NCBI GenBank assembly: GCA_900549885.1
Contig: URQA01000027.1
Span: forward strand, 1-24,144
Source: an uncultured Eubacteriales bacterium
GTDB lineage: Bacteria; Bacillota; Clostridia; Oscillospirales; Oscillospiraceae
DNA length: 24,144 bases
Direction of reading: 5' to 3'
This document shows positions 1-8,003 of this stretch, one piece after another. The position numbers were made by a program, and so were the translations under genes. The notes under the pieces were generated by a model. The model was not told the DNA's origin. It ran no database searches and saw only the letters and a list, made by a program, of their open reading frames with translations. Every line of letters begins with the position of its first letter. The stretch's first letter is position 1.

Positions 1-1135
1 CGCCGATGCCCAGCCGGAGCACCACGTTGCGCAGCTGCCGCACGTTGCCCGGCCAGCGGTAGGCCAGAAGTTGGTCCATGGCCGCCGGGGAGAAGCGCAC
101 CGCCAGTCCTTCCCGCTGGACGAAGTGATCCACCAGCCGGGGAATATCTGAGGCCCGTTCCCTGAGAGGCGGTACGCTGATCTCGATGGTGGACAGGCGG
201 TAGTACAGGTCGGAGCGAAACCGTCCCGCGTCGGCCAAAGCGTGGAGGTCGGCATTGGTGGAGGCCATCACCCGGGTGTCCATCACCTGCATCCGGCTGC
301 CCCCCAGCCGTTCGAACTCCTTCTCCTCCAACACCCGCAGTAGCTTGGACTGCATGCGCAGATCCATCTCTCCAATCTCGTCCAGCAGGATGGAGCCGCC
401 CCCTGCCAACTCGAACTTACCCTTCTTGGCGGTGACCGCCCCGGTGAAGGCGCCCTTTTCGTGGCCGAACAGCTCCGATTCCAGCAGGTTGTCCGGGATG
501 GCGGTGCAGTTGATCTTCACATAGGGGGCGCTGCCGCTGGGAAAAGCGGTGGAGTGGATGGCGCCGGCCAGAATTTCCTTGCCGGTGCCCGTCTCCCCGG
601 TGATGAGCACCGGGTAGCGGGTGGAGGCCGCCTGACGGCAGCGGTCCAGCAGCTCCCGCACCAGGGGGTGCTCCCCGATGAAGTCGTTGAAGGTGTATGA
701 GCCGGAGGCGCGGGCCAGACTGTCGTACAGGGCCGCGCTCTGGGTCGAACCCTCGGACAGCTTACCCAGGGCCCGCTTGAGCTTGTTGGTATCCAGGCTC
801 ACCAGCATGCCCATGCCTCCGATGCGATCTGTGCCCTCGTAGATGGGAAGCTCCGTGACGATGTGGTATTTCCCCCGCATGAGCACCAACCGCCCCGCTT
901 CAGGCACCCCGGTGCGTGCCACCTGCCCCAGATGGGTGTCGGGGTCCAACTCCTCGATGGGACGGCCCACGCATTCCTCCTGGGTCTTGCCCAGATCCCG
1001 CAGGGTAGGGACGGAGTAGCGGATGAGCCGTCCGGCGGCGTCCACCAGGCCGGCGGCGGAAAAGCCGGTGTCCATCAGCTCATCCAGAATGCCGCCCCGG
1101 GTATACAGCTGCTGTCTTGTCATATGAATGACCAT
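1..1135 (-). CDS. PAS domain sigma-54-dependent transcriptional activator (partial, C-terminus off left edge)
   Basis: The first 378 residues were read from the reverse strand. An N-terminal PAS-like sensor region covers about residues 15-115. It is followed by a sigma-54 AAA+ domain from about 150: Walker A GETGTGKE (180-187), the sigma-54 contact loop GAFTGA (228-233), Walker B ILLDEIGEM (249-257) and the WPGNVRQL motif (361-368) just before the edge. Members of this family bind enhancer-like sites, sense a ligand through PAS and remodel RNA polymerase-sigma54. The Fis-type DNA-binding domain would lie beyond base 1. The ATG at 1135 has GGGAGG 7-8 bases upstream; a second ATG at 1123 is possible. 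The gene is divergent from the MATE pump. I see no -24/-12 element in the shared intergenic region, so its target probably lies left of the window. The ligand is unknown. Confidence 0.93.
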   Translation of the reverse strand, partial: MVIHMTRQQLYTRGGILDELMDTGFSAAGLVDAAGRLIRYSVPTLRDLGKTQEECVGRPIEELDPDTHLGQVARTGVPEAGRLVLMRGKYHIVTELPIYEGTDRIGGMGMLVSLDTNKLKRALGKLSEGSTQSAALYDSLARASGSYTFNDFIGEHPLVRELLDRCRQAASTRYPVLITGETGTGKEILAGAIHSTAFPSGSAPYVKINCTAIPDNLLESELFGHEKGAFTGAVTAKKGKFELAGGGSILLDEIGEMDLRMQSKLLRVLEEKEFERLGGSRMQVMDTRVMASTNADLHALADAGRFRSDLYYRLSTIEISVPPLRERASDIPRLVDHFVQREGLAVRFSPAAMDQLLAYRWPGNVRQLRNVVLRLGIG

Positions 1136-1170
1136 AAAGGTCCCTCCCCGCCCATGTTTCGCTTGAAACG

Positions 1171-1199
1171 ATTGTACCAAAATAGAGCAATCTCCGCAA
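1171..1199 (-). promoter_or_regulatory. Sigma-A-type promoter of the sigma-54 activator gene
   Basis: On the reverse strand, TTGCGG (1199-1194) and TACAAT (1176-1171) are separated by 17 bases and lie about 35 bases before the ATG. An inverted repeat GTTTC-N4-GAAAC (1155-1168) sits between this promoter and the start codon and could be an operator. That role is inferred from position only. Confidence 0.6.
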
Positions 1200-1221
1200 G
1201 GCGGGATTTTTTCCCGAGGTT

Positions 1222-1250
1222 TTGCTTTTTCAGACAGGGTGTGCTATACT
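1222..1250 (+). promoter_or_regulatory. Promoter of the MATE efflux gene
   Basis: TTGCTT (1222-1227), a 17-base spacer and TATACT (1245-1250). Transcription would begin near 1257, just before the TTAGGAG ribosome binding site. This rules out the longer reading that starts at 1222 and supports the TTG start at 1285. Confidence 0.7.
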
Positions 1251-1284
1251 ATCTTTACCAGCTAAATTGTTAGGAGTGATTCCA

Positions 1285-2664
1285 TTGGCACGCGCGCATT
1301 CCAACGACCTGGGCAAGGACCGCTTGGGGCCGCTGATGGTACGGCTGGCCCTGCCGTCTATTGTGGCCCAGATCGTCAATGCCCTGTATAACATTGTGGA
1401 CCGGATCTATATCGGCCATATGGGAGCGGAGGGAGATATGGCCCTCACCGGACTGGGAGTCTGCTTCCCCATCATCATGTTCATCTCCGCCCTGGCGGCC
1501 CTGGGAGGCCAGGGGGGTGGTCCCCGGGCGGCCATCGCCATGGGCGAGGGGGACAACGAGCGGGCAAATTCTATTCTGGGCAGCTCCACAGCGTTGCTGA
1601 TTGCGCTGGCTGTGGTGGCTACGGCGGTCTTTCAAATCTGGAAGGAGCCGCTGCTATTGGCCTTCGGCGCTACGGAGAACACCATTGGATATGCCTCGGA
1701 TTACCTTTCCATTTACTTGTGGGGGTCGATCTCCGTGCTGCTGGCGCTGGGGCTGAACTCCTTTGTCACCGCCCAGGGATTTTCCACTTTCGCCATGCTG
1801 ACGGTGGTGATCGGTGCGGCCATCAATATTGCCCTGGACCCACTGTTCATCTTTGTGTTTGATATGGGGGTTCGGGGGGCGGCGTTGGCCACCATTATCG
1901 CCCAGACTGCGTCGGCGGTATGGGTGGTGTGCTTCCTTACCGGGAAGAGGTCCCTGCTGCGTATCCGGCGAAAATACCTCCGTCTGAAAAAAGAGGTGCT
2001 GGGTCCTATCGTGGCTCTGGGGGTGTCCCCCTTTATCATGCAGTCTACGGAGAGCTTAGTGTCTATCTCCTTCAATTCCTCTCTGCGGACCTATGGCGGA
2101 GATACCGCAGTGGGCGCCATGACCATTTGTTCTTCGGTGATGCAGGTGGTCTACTTGCCGCTTCAGGGACTGGCTCAAGGCGCGCAGCCCATTGTCAGCT
2201 ATAACTACGGGGCGGGTAATTTGGACCGGGTGAAGAAGGCCTACCGGCTGCTGCTGATCACCAGCGGCATCTATGCCTTGGTGATCTGGGGCCTGTCAGA
2301 GCTTTTCCCACAGGTGTGGGTGTCCATTTTCAACGACCAGCCGGAGTTGACAGCGTTAGCGGCCTGGGCCTTGCGCATCTACTTGATGGGATGGTGCGTG
2401 TTTTGGGTGCAGATGGCCTGTCAGCAGACCTTTGTGGCTTTGGGTCAGGCTAAGGTGTCCTTGTTCATGGCCCTGCTGCGCAAGGTTATCCTGCTGATTC
2501 CGTTGATCTTTATTTTGCCTCACTTTTTCCAGAACCAGGTGTTCGGTGTGCTGGTGGCTGAGCCAGTGGCGGATGTGGCAGCGGCACTTATCTGCGCAGT
2601 GACGTTTGCTGTCCGGTTTCCCAAAATTCTCCGGGCCAGGGAGCGGGAATTGGAACAGGTGTGA
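1285..2664 (+). CDS. MATE family multidrug/cation antiporter
   Basis: A 459-residue, very hydrophobic protein with about 12 predicted membrane segments, the usual length for the family. The first segment (about residues 17-44) contains the MATE pattern PSIVAQIVNALYNIVDRIYI. The second half repeats the fold and has QPIVSYNYGAG, as in the MepA/DinF-like branch. MATE proteins export cationic drugs or metabolites in exchange for Na+ or H+ across the cytoplasmic membrane; the substrate cannot be assigned. The start is taken as TTG at 1285 because AGGAG lies 8 bases upstream and the promoter overlaps any earlier start. It is a single-gene unit ended by a strong terminator and convergent with phoR. 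It is divergent from the sigma-54 activator, but no regulatory link is visible. Confidence 0.93.
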   Translation: MARAHSNDLGKDRLGPLMVRLALPSIVAQIVNALYNIVDRIYIGHMGAEGDMALTGLGVCFPIIMFISALAALGGQGGGPRAAIAMGEGDNERANSILGSSTALLIALAVVATAVFQIWKEPLLLAFGATENTIGYASDYLSIYLWGSISVLLALGLNSFVTAQGFSTFAMLTVVIGAAINIALDPLFIFVFDMGVRGAALATIIAQTASAVWVVCFLTGKRSLLRIRRKYLRLKKEVLGPIVALGVSPFIMQSTESLVSISFNSSLRTYGGDTAVGAMTICSSVMQVVYLPLQGLAQGAQPIVSYNYGAGNLDRVKKAYRLLLITSGIYALVIWGLSELFPQVWVSIFNDQPELTALAAWALRIYLMGWCVFWVQMACQQTFVALGQAKVSLFMALLRKVILLIPLIFILPHFFQNQVFGVLVAEPVADVAAALICAVTFAVRFPKILRARERELEQV

Positions 2665-2674
2665 GCGTGAAAAG

Positions 2675-2719
2675 AAACCAGTACGCCTCCGCAATCTGAT
2701 TGCGGAGGCGTACTGGTTT
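2675..2719. terminator. Bidirectional terminator between the MATE gene and phoR
   Basis: A perfect 21-bp inverted repeat with a 3-base loop (2675-2695 and 2699-2719). The arms begin with AAA and end in TTTT, so each strand has a short U tract. It lies between the stops of two converging genes. Confidence 0.9.
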
Positions 2720-2728
2720 TGTTCGGGG

Positions 2729-3988
2729 TTAGGCCAAGGGCAGATAGACTGTGACAGTGGTACCGGAGCCCACCGTGCTGACCAGCTTGATCTGGCCGCC
2801 GTAGAGAGCTACGATGTGCTTGACGATAGCCAGTCCCAATCCGGTACCGCCAGCGGCCCGGCTACGGCCCTTATCCACCCGGTAGAATCGTTCGAATACC
2901 CGGTTCTGGCAGTCCGGAGGAATGCCAATGCCGGTGTCTGCCACAGTGAATACCGCCTGGTTCCCCTCCCGGGTCAGAGTGACGGACACCTGTCCGCCGC
3001 TTTTGTTGTACTTGACGGCATTCTCCATTAAGTTGAGGGCTACCTCCCGGAAGCGGTCCGCGCCGATGGCCCCCACCACCTCCTCACCGGAGACGGATAG
3101 GGTGACGTCAGCCTTCTGGGCCACGGGTTCTAGAAATTTGGCCGTGTCCCGGGCCACATCGGTCAGGGAGCACTGTTCCCCGGGCAGGACGGCGGCTACC
3201 GTTTCCAGCTCGGTGACTTGGAGAATGTCATCCACCAGCTTGGTCAGTCGGTCCACCTCTACCGAGATCATGGTGAGGAACCGCTTCTGGTCCTCCGGGT
3301 CCTTCACCAGGCCGGAGGCCATCATGTCGGTGAAGCCTTTGATGGAAGTCAGAGGGGTCTTGAGCTCATGGGTGACGTTAGCGGTGAACTCACTGCGGGC
3401 AGACTGGAGGGTTTCGTCCACTTGGCGAACCGCCACTTCCGCATCTTCCACCGGTTTGGCGGTGTTGGCAGCTAGTCTCCGGGCCAGGACCCAGGCCAGG
3501 CACAGAGATAACACAGCGGCCGCCAGCAGTCCAGCGGTGGCCTGGAGGGCCAAGGTATTAACGGAGGACAGAGGCATAGCCGCCCGGGCAATTACACCAT
3601 CGTCGAAAACTTGAGCTTCATAGAGGTAGGTGACCCCATTGCTGGACGAACGGCGGATATTCTCACCAGAGCCATCCGCTAGGGCCTGCTCCACCTCAGG
3701 GCGGTCAGAGTGATCTTCGTAGATATCCTTCTCAGTATCCCCCAGCACGGTTCCGTCAGGGGCGATGAGAGTCAGCCGCTTGTCCGGGGCAGCCTGGGAA
3801 AACTGCTTCAGCAGGCCGGACACGTCGGTGGTGCCCCCCTCCGCATCCATGAGGGACAACAGCTCTGTGAGGGTTTGGCGGGCATCCTCGACCTCTCGCT
3901 GGTGGAAAGACCACACTCCAACCGCCGAGGAGATGACGACAGACAGGGCGGCGATAAGGAATATGTAGATCGTCAGTTTCCGTTTCAT
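2729..3988 (-). CDS. phoR: Phosphate sensor histidine kinase PhoR
   Basis: A 419-residue membrane kinase. TM1 spans about 6-26, an extracytoplasmic sensor region of about 115 residues follows, and TM2 spans about 147-168. HisKA has HELKTP with the phospho-accepting His207. The HATPase_c domain has the N box (ENAVKYN), G1 (DTGIGIP), F box (FERFYR) and G2 (GGTGLGLAI). In the Pho system this kinase phosphorylates PhoB/PhoP when phosphate is scarce, and is held off by the Pst-PhoU complex when it is plentiful. It starts 7 bases after the phoB stop with GGAG upstream, so the two are translated from one message. It is the last gene of the pst-pho unit before the terminator. The assignment to phosphate, rather than another signal, rests mainly on this context. 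Confidence 0.92.
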   Translation of the reverse strand: MKRKLTIYIFLIAALSVVISSAVGVWSFHQREVEDARQTLTELLSLMDAEGGTTDVSGLLKQFSQAAPDKRLTLIAPDGTVLGDTEKDIYEDHSDRPEVEQALADGSGENIRRSSSNGVTYLYEAQVFDDGVIARAAMPLSSVNTLALQATAGLLAAAVLSLCLAWVLARRLAANTAKPVEDAEVAVRQVDETLQSARSEFTANVTHELKTPLTSIKGFTDMMASGLVKDPEDQKRFLTMISVEVDRLTKLVDDILQVTELETVAAVLPGEQCSLTDVARDTAKFLEPVAQKADVTLSVSGEEVVGAIGADRFREVALNLMENAVKYNKSGGQVSVTLTREGNQAVFTVADTGIGIPPDCQNRVFERFYRVDKGRSRAAGGTGLGLAIVKHIVALYGGQIKLVSTVGSGTTVTVYLPLA

Positions 3989-3995
3989 ACCCGAT

Positions 3996-4652
3996 TCACT
4001 CCATTTTGTAGCCCACGGAGCGTACCGTGGTGATATAGCCCTCGCCCAGCTTTTGACGCAGGGCCTTGATGTGCATATCTACGGTCCTGGTTTCCCCCAC
4101 GAAGTCGTAGTCCCAGACGGAGGAGAGAATTTCATCCCGGGTCAGGACCGTGCCCCGGCGGCTGACCAGTAGACGCAGCAACTCGAATTCCTTAAAGGTC
4201 AGGGCGATGGGCTGGCCATCCCGGGTGACGGTACGCCCGGCGGTGTCGATGACCAGGTCCCGATAGCGTAGCACGGGATCGGTCCGGCCCAGGCGGCGCA
4301 GCACCGCGTTCACCCGGGCCTGGAGCTCCATGACGCCGAAAGGTTTGGTGATATAGTCGTCCGCCCCGGCGTCCAGCCCAGCCACCTTGTCCATCTCGCT
4401 CTGGCGGGCGGTGAGCATAATGATGGGCAGCTTGGCGGTCTCCGGATCTGCCCGGAGGCGGCGGAGAATCTCTAGCCCGTCCATTCCGGGCAGCATCACA
4501 TCCAGCAGAGCTAGATCCGCCTTGGGAGAGGCTGCAAAAAAATCCTCTCCGCTCTCAAAGGCGGCGATTTCGTGGCCCAGCGACTTGAAATAGTATTCCA
4601 ACATGGCTCGAATGGAGGAATCATCTTCCACCAGGGCAATCTTCAGTGCCAT
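3996..4652 (-). CDS. phoB: Phosphate regulon response regulator, OmpR/PhoB family
   Basis: 218 residues. The receiver domain has the acidic pair D10/D11, phospho-acceptor D51 in LLDVMLP, T81 and K103 (TKPF). A C-terminal winged-helix DNA-binding domain (about 125-218) ends in TVRSVGYKME, typical of OmpR-type regulators. All phosphorylation residues are present. AAGGAG lies 8 bases before the ATG. It sits between phoU and phoR and likely binds the direct repeats upstream of pstS. In Bacillus the equivalent gene is called phoP. Identity as the Pho regulator is inferred from its neighbours; the family assignment is certain. Confidence 0.93.
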   Translation of the reverse strand: MALKIALVEDDSSIRAMLEYYFKSLGHEIAAFESGEDFFAASPKADLALLDVMLPGMDGLEILRRLRADPETAKLPIIMLTARQSEMDKVAGLDAGADDYITKPFGVMELQARVNAVLRRLGRTDPVLRYRDLVIDTAGRTVTRDGQPIALTFKEFELLRLLVSRRGTVLTRDEILSSVWDYDFVGETRTVDMHIKALRQKLGEGYITTVRSVGYKME

Positions 4653-4681
4653 CGGCGGCGCTCCTTTTTATTTTGAAATCA

Positions 4682-4705
4682 GCGGGACCCTAAGGAGGGT
4701 CCCGC
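4682..4705 (-). repeat. Stem-loop between phoU and phoB
   Basis: A perfect 10-bp inverted repeat with a 4-base loop (4682-4691 and 4696-4705) in the 83-base gap between the phoU stop and the phoB start. No U tract follows on the coding strand, so it is more likely an RNA-processing, stability or partial-attenuation element than a true terminator. Confidence 0.6.
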
Positions 4706-4735
4706 AGTTGGGAGTCGGAGAAAGTGCCAATACAG

Positions 4736-5377
4736 TCAGGACAGCTCGCCGGTGACACAGAAAATGGCCCACTTGGCGATGTTCACTGCATGGTCGGCAA
4801 TACGCTCCAGATACTTGGCGATGATGATGAGGTCAACTGCCCGACCGGAGTGGTCCTCCTGGTGAACAATGCGCTCAGTCAACTCGTTTTTGACCTTGAC
4901 AAACAGTTCGTCCACCACGTCATCTAGGTTCACCACAGCGTGGGCGGTGTTCTCATCCCGATCAGCGTAGGCGGCAATGGCTTGGTGGACCATCAGGCCG
5001 GCTTGGCGGCTCATGGTGGCGATGTCCTCAGGCACATCCGTCTTTTTTCCGTCGGCCAGCAACAGGGCGATCTCCGCGATGTTGGCGGCCTGGTCGCCGA
5101 TACGCTGCAAATCAGTGACCATTTTCAGTGCTGTGGAGATGGTGCGCAGGTCCCGGGCCACCGGCTGCTGCCGCATGAGCAGAGACATGCAGTGGTTTTC
5201 AATAGTGCGTTCCTGCTGGTCCAGGGAAGCGGTCATCTCGATGGTGGCCTTGGCCCCAGCGGCGTCTGCAGTGGACAGGGAGGAGGTGACCAGGTCAATG
5301 GCGTCCCGGGCGGTGGCGGCCATGGACGTCAACTCCCGGCTAAGCTCCAGAAGCTCCGCATCAAAGGTTTTTCTCAT
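4736..5377 (-). CDS. phoU: Phosphate transport regulator PhoU
   Basis: 213 residues, all helical, with the two-fold repeated PhoU three-helix domain. The paired signature segments DLQRIGDQAANIAE and YLERIADHAVNIAK carry the conserved acidic/Asp positions used for metal binding. PhoU couples PstSCAB to PhoR and prevents kinase activity when phosphate is sufficient; it acts on the cytoplasmic face of the membrane. The start is set at the ATG at 5377 because AGGAGG lies 9 bases upstream. A longer reading from 5470 would run into pstB and add unrelated sequence. It lies 16 bases downstream of pstB and before phoB, the usual clostridial order. Confidence 0.96.
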   Translation of the reverse strand: MRKTFDAELLELSRELTSMAATARDAIDLVTSSLSTADAAGAKATIEMTASLDQQERTIENHCMSLLMRQQPVARDLRTISTALKMVTDLQRIGDQAANIAEIALLLADGKKTDVPEDIATMSRQAGLMVHQAIAAYADRDENTAHAVVNLDDVVDELFVKVKNELTERIVHQEDHSGRAVDLIIIAKYLERIADHAVNIAKWAIFCVTGELS

Positions 5378-5393
5378 GTGGCATTTCCTCCTT

Positions 5394-6155
5394 TTAGCCG
5401 AACCGTCCAGTGATATAGTCCTCTGTGCGCTTATCCTTGGGCACGGAGAAGAGTTGGGTAGTGTCCCCATACTCGATCAGCTCGCCCAGCAGAAAAAAAG
5501 CGCACTTATCGGACACGCGGGCGGCCTGCTGCATATTGTGGGTGACGATGATAATCGTATAGCGGTTTTTCAGATCGGCGATCAGGTCCTCAATTTTGGA
5601 TGTGGAGATGGGATCCAAGGCAGAGGTAGCCTCATCCATGAGTAGGATGTCTGGCTCTACAGCCAAGGCCCGGGCGATGCAGATACGCTGCTGCTGGCCG
5701 CCGGACAGGCCCAAGGCGGACTTTTTCAGCCGATCTTTCACCTCGTCCCAGATAGCCGCCCCCCGCAGGGAGCGCTCCACGATTTCGTCCAGCTCCTTCT
5801 TGCCTCGGATGCCGTGGGTGCGGGGGCCATAGGCGATGTTGTCGTAGATGGACATGGGGAAGGGGTTGGGCTTCTGAAACACCATGCCGATCTGCCTACG
5901 CAGCCAAGTCACGTCTACCGTGGGGGCGTAGATGTCCTGGCCCCGGTATTCCAGGGAGCCGGTGATCTTGATGCCGGGGACCAAGTCGTTCATCCGGTCC
6001 AGAGTCTTGAGGAAGGTGGACTTGCCGCAGCCGGAGGGGCCGATGAGGGCAGTGACCTTCTTTTCAGGGATGTCGATGCTGACGTTCTTCAGCGCCTGGG
6101 CGGTGCCGTACCACAGGTCCAGGCCCTTGACGGAGAGGATAGTAGTTTCGTCCAT
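5394..6155 (-). CDS. pstB: Phosphate ABC transporter ATP-binding protein PstB
   Basis: 253 residues, the normal size. It has Walker A GPSGCGKST (39-47), a Q loop (VFQKPNPFP), the ABC signature LSGGQQQR (150-157), Walker B LLMDEATSALD (171-181) and the switch His in VTHNM. The residue after the Walker B Glu is Ala rather than the more common Pro, which is tolerated in ABC ATPases. It powers phosphate import through PstC/PstA. The ATG at 6155 has AAGGAG 7 bases upstream; a longer frame that begins inside pstA is rejected. It starts 11 bases after pstA. Confidence 0.97.
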   Translation of the reverse strand: MDETTILSVKGLDLWYGTAQALKNVSIDIPEKKVTALIGPSGCGKSTFLKTLDRMNDLVPGIKITGSLEYRGQDIYAPTVDVTWLRRQIGMVFQKPNPFPMSIYDNIAYGPRTHGIRGKKELDEIVERSLRGAAIWDEVKDRLKKSALGLSGGQQQRICIARALAVEPDILLMDEATSALDPISTSKIEDLIADLKNRYTIIIVTHNMQQAARVSDKCAFFLLGELIEYGDTTQLFSVPKDKRTEDYITGRFG

Positions 6156-6166
6156 GGTAAGGCTCC

Positions 6167-7036
6167 TTATTTTTTCTTTAATCTCTTGCCCACCAGCTTG
6201 GCGGCCAAGTTGATGGCCAGGGTGAGCAGCATCAGGATGGCGGCGATGGCAAAAGCCACGTCGAACTCGGCCCGCTCTCGGGCGTACACATACAGGGCTA
6301 CAGTGAGGGAGGACCCGGAGGCATGGAAGAAGTCGCCCACCGAGCGGAAGAAGTCGTTCATGCCCACGCCCATGCCGGCGGTGAACAGCAGGGCGGCGGA
6401 CTCGCCCACAATGCGGCCCACGGCGAGGATGCAGCCGGTGACGATGCCGTCGACGGAGGAGGGCAGCACCACGGTACGCACCATGTGCCACTTGCCGGCG
6501 CCCAGGCCCAGAGCGGCCTCCCGGTAGGACTGGGGGACGGTCTTGAGAGACTCCTGAGTGGTGCGTATGATGGTGGGGATGGTCACCATTACTAAGGTCA
6601 GGCAGCCGGCGGTCAGCGAAGCGCCCAGGCCCAGCACTTCGCAGAAAAACAACATGCCCACCAGGCCGAAGATGATGGAGGGGATGCCGGTGAGGGTCTC
6701 GGTGGCGAATTCGATGGCGGCCACCAGCTTCTTGTTCTTGGCGTACTCAGTAAGGTATACCGCCGCCCCCACCCCCAGGGGCAGGGTGATGAGCAGGGTG
6801 CCCACCACCAGGTAGACGGTGTTGGTGATGTGGGGCAAAATGCCGATGGTGTCCTTGATATAGCTGGTTTCGGTAGTCAGGAAGGACCAACTCACATGGG
6901 GCAGGCCCCGCACAAAGACGTAACCGATGATGAACACCAGTAGGGCGCACACCAACAGCGCGCAGAAGTACAGGAGGATCCGCAGGATCCGGTCATAGGC
7001 CTTGCGCCTGCCGGAAAGGGGCTTCATTTCTACCAT
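6167..7036 (-). CDS. pstA: Phosphate ABC transporter permease PstA
   Basis: 289 residues with about six membrane segments. The BPD_transp_1 coupling loop lies at SYREAALGLGAGKWHMVRTVVLP, matching the EAA motif that contacts the ATPase, and the PstA-type GRIVGESAALLFTAG follows. It forms the membrane channel with PstC. The ATG at 7036 has AGGGG about 9 bases upstream, inside the end of pstC, and the genes are 6 bases apart, which suggests translational coupling. Confidence 0.96.
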   Translation of the reverse strand: MVEMKPLSGRRKAYDRILRILLYFCALLVCALLVFIIGYVFVRGLPHVSWSFLTTETSYIKDTIGILPHITNTVYLVVGTLLITLPLGVGAAVYLTEYAKNKKLVAAIEFATETLTGIPSIIFGLVGMLFFCEVLGLGASLTAGCLTLVMVTIPTIIRTTQESLKTVPQSYREAALGLGAGKWHMVRTVVLPSSVDGIVTGCILAVGRIVGESAALLFTAGMGVGMNDFFRSVGDFFHASGSSLTVALYVYARERAEFDVAFAIAAILMLLTLAINLAAKLVGKRLKKK

Positions 7037-7042
7037 ATTATA

Positions 7043-7909
7043 TCACCCCTTCTTCCGTTTGAGAAGCGTATTGAGCGCAATATTGATGAGCATGATGAAG
7101 ATAAACAGCACCAGGGCGATGGAGAATAGGGCCTGGCGCTGCAGGCCGGAGGAATAGGCCATCTCGCTGGCCACGGCGGTGGTCAGGAAGCGGACAGATT
7201 CGAACAGTCCAGGCATATTAGCCACGTTGCCCGCCACCATGATGATGGCCATGGCCTCGCCGATGGCCCGGCCGATGCCCAGCACCACTGCCGCGGCGAT
7301 GCCGCTGGATGCCGCTGGGACGGACACCCGAAACACCGTCTCGATGTGGGTGGCGCCCAGGGCCAGGCTGGCCTCCTCATACTCCTTGGGCACCGCGTTC
7401 AGGGCGGTCTCGGAGACCGAGATGATGGAGGGGAGGATCATGACGGCCAGCACGATGATAGCGCAGAACAGACTGGCGCCGTCGGGCAAGTTGAAGGCCA
7501 CCCGTACTGCAGGCACCAGCACCATCATGCCGATCAGGCCGTACACCACCGAAGGGATGCCCGCCAGCAGGTCCACCGCCGGGCGGACGATGGACACCAG
7601 CCGGGGGGAGGCTACTTTGGATAGGAACACCGCAGTCATAAAGCCGATAGGCACGCCGATGAGGATGGCGCCGCAGGTGCCGTAGACGGAAGTGAGGATG
7701 AAGGGGAGGATACCAAACTTGGGCTCCGAAGCGGTGGAGGCCCACTCGGTGCCAAACAGAAAGTCCACCAAGCCGATCTCACGGATGGCGGGAATGCCGG
7801 AGACGATCAGGTAGATGCTGATGAAGAGGACGAACGCGATGGCGATGAAGCCGCAGATGAGGAACACCACGTTCATGGCAGTCTCCAACGGTCGGAGCTT
7901 TTGTTTCAT
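7043..7909 (-). CDS. pstC: Phosphate ABC transporter permease PstC
   Basis: 288 residues with about six membrane segments. It has the EAA loop (YEEASLALGATHIETVFRV) and the PstC-type GRAIGEAMAIIMVAG. It partners PstA in the channel. A Shine-Dalgarno-like AGGAAAGG sits rather far (about 12 bases) from the ATG, so translation may be weaker than that of pstS. It follows pstS after a 94-base gap that contains a strong stem-loop. Confidence 0.96.
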   Translation of the reverse strand: MKQKLRPLETAMNVVFLICGFIAIAFVLFISIYLIVSGIPAIREIGLVDFLFGTEWASTASEPKFGILPFILTSVYGTCGAILIGVPIGFMTAVFLSKVASPRLVSIVRPAVDLLAGIPSVVYGLIGMMVLVPAVRVAFNLPDGASLFCAIIVLAVMILPSIISVSETALNAVPKEYEEASLALGATHIETVFRVSVPAASSGIAAAVVLGIGRAIGEAMAIIMVAGNVANMPGLFESVRFLTTAVASEMAYSSGLQRQALFSIALVLFIFIMLINIALNTLLKRKKG

Positions 7910-7948
7910 GGCAGATACCGGCCTTTCCTAAAAGTCATATGCTCATGC

Positions 7949-7980
7949 CCAGTGCCCCCTCGGACCCGAGGGGGCACTGG
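7949..7980 (-). repeat. GC-rich stem-loop between pstS and pstC
   Basis: A perfect 15-bp inverted repeat (7949-7963 and 7966-7980) 23 bases after the pstS stop. There is no U tract on the coding strand. Such hairpins between a binding-protein gene and its permease genes commonly stabilise the upstream message or reduce read-through, so that more PstS than PstC is made. That function is inferred here. Confidence 0.7.
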
Positions 7981-8003
7981 AGCGATGAACGCTTATGGGC
8001 GCA

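Noticed and set aside
1284..1302. TGGCACG-like sequence resembling the -24 half of a sigma-54 promoter at the MATE start codon.
   Set aside because: The required GC-containing -12 element does not follow at the right spacing, it lies in coding sequence, and a good sigma-A promoter exists just upstream.
5377..5470. A longer phoU start at 5470.
   Set aside because: It overlaps pstB, adds residues unrelated to PhoU and has no ribosome binding site, while the ATG at 5377 has AGGAGG.
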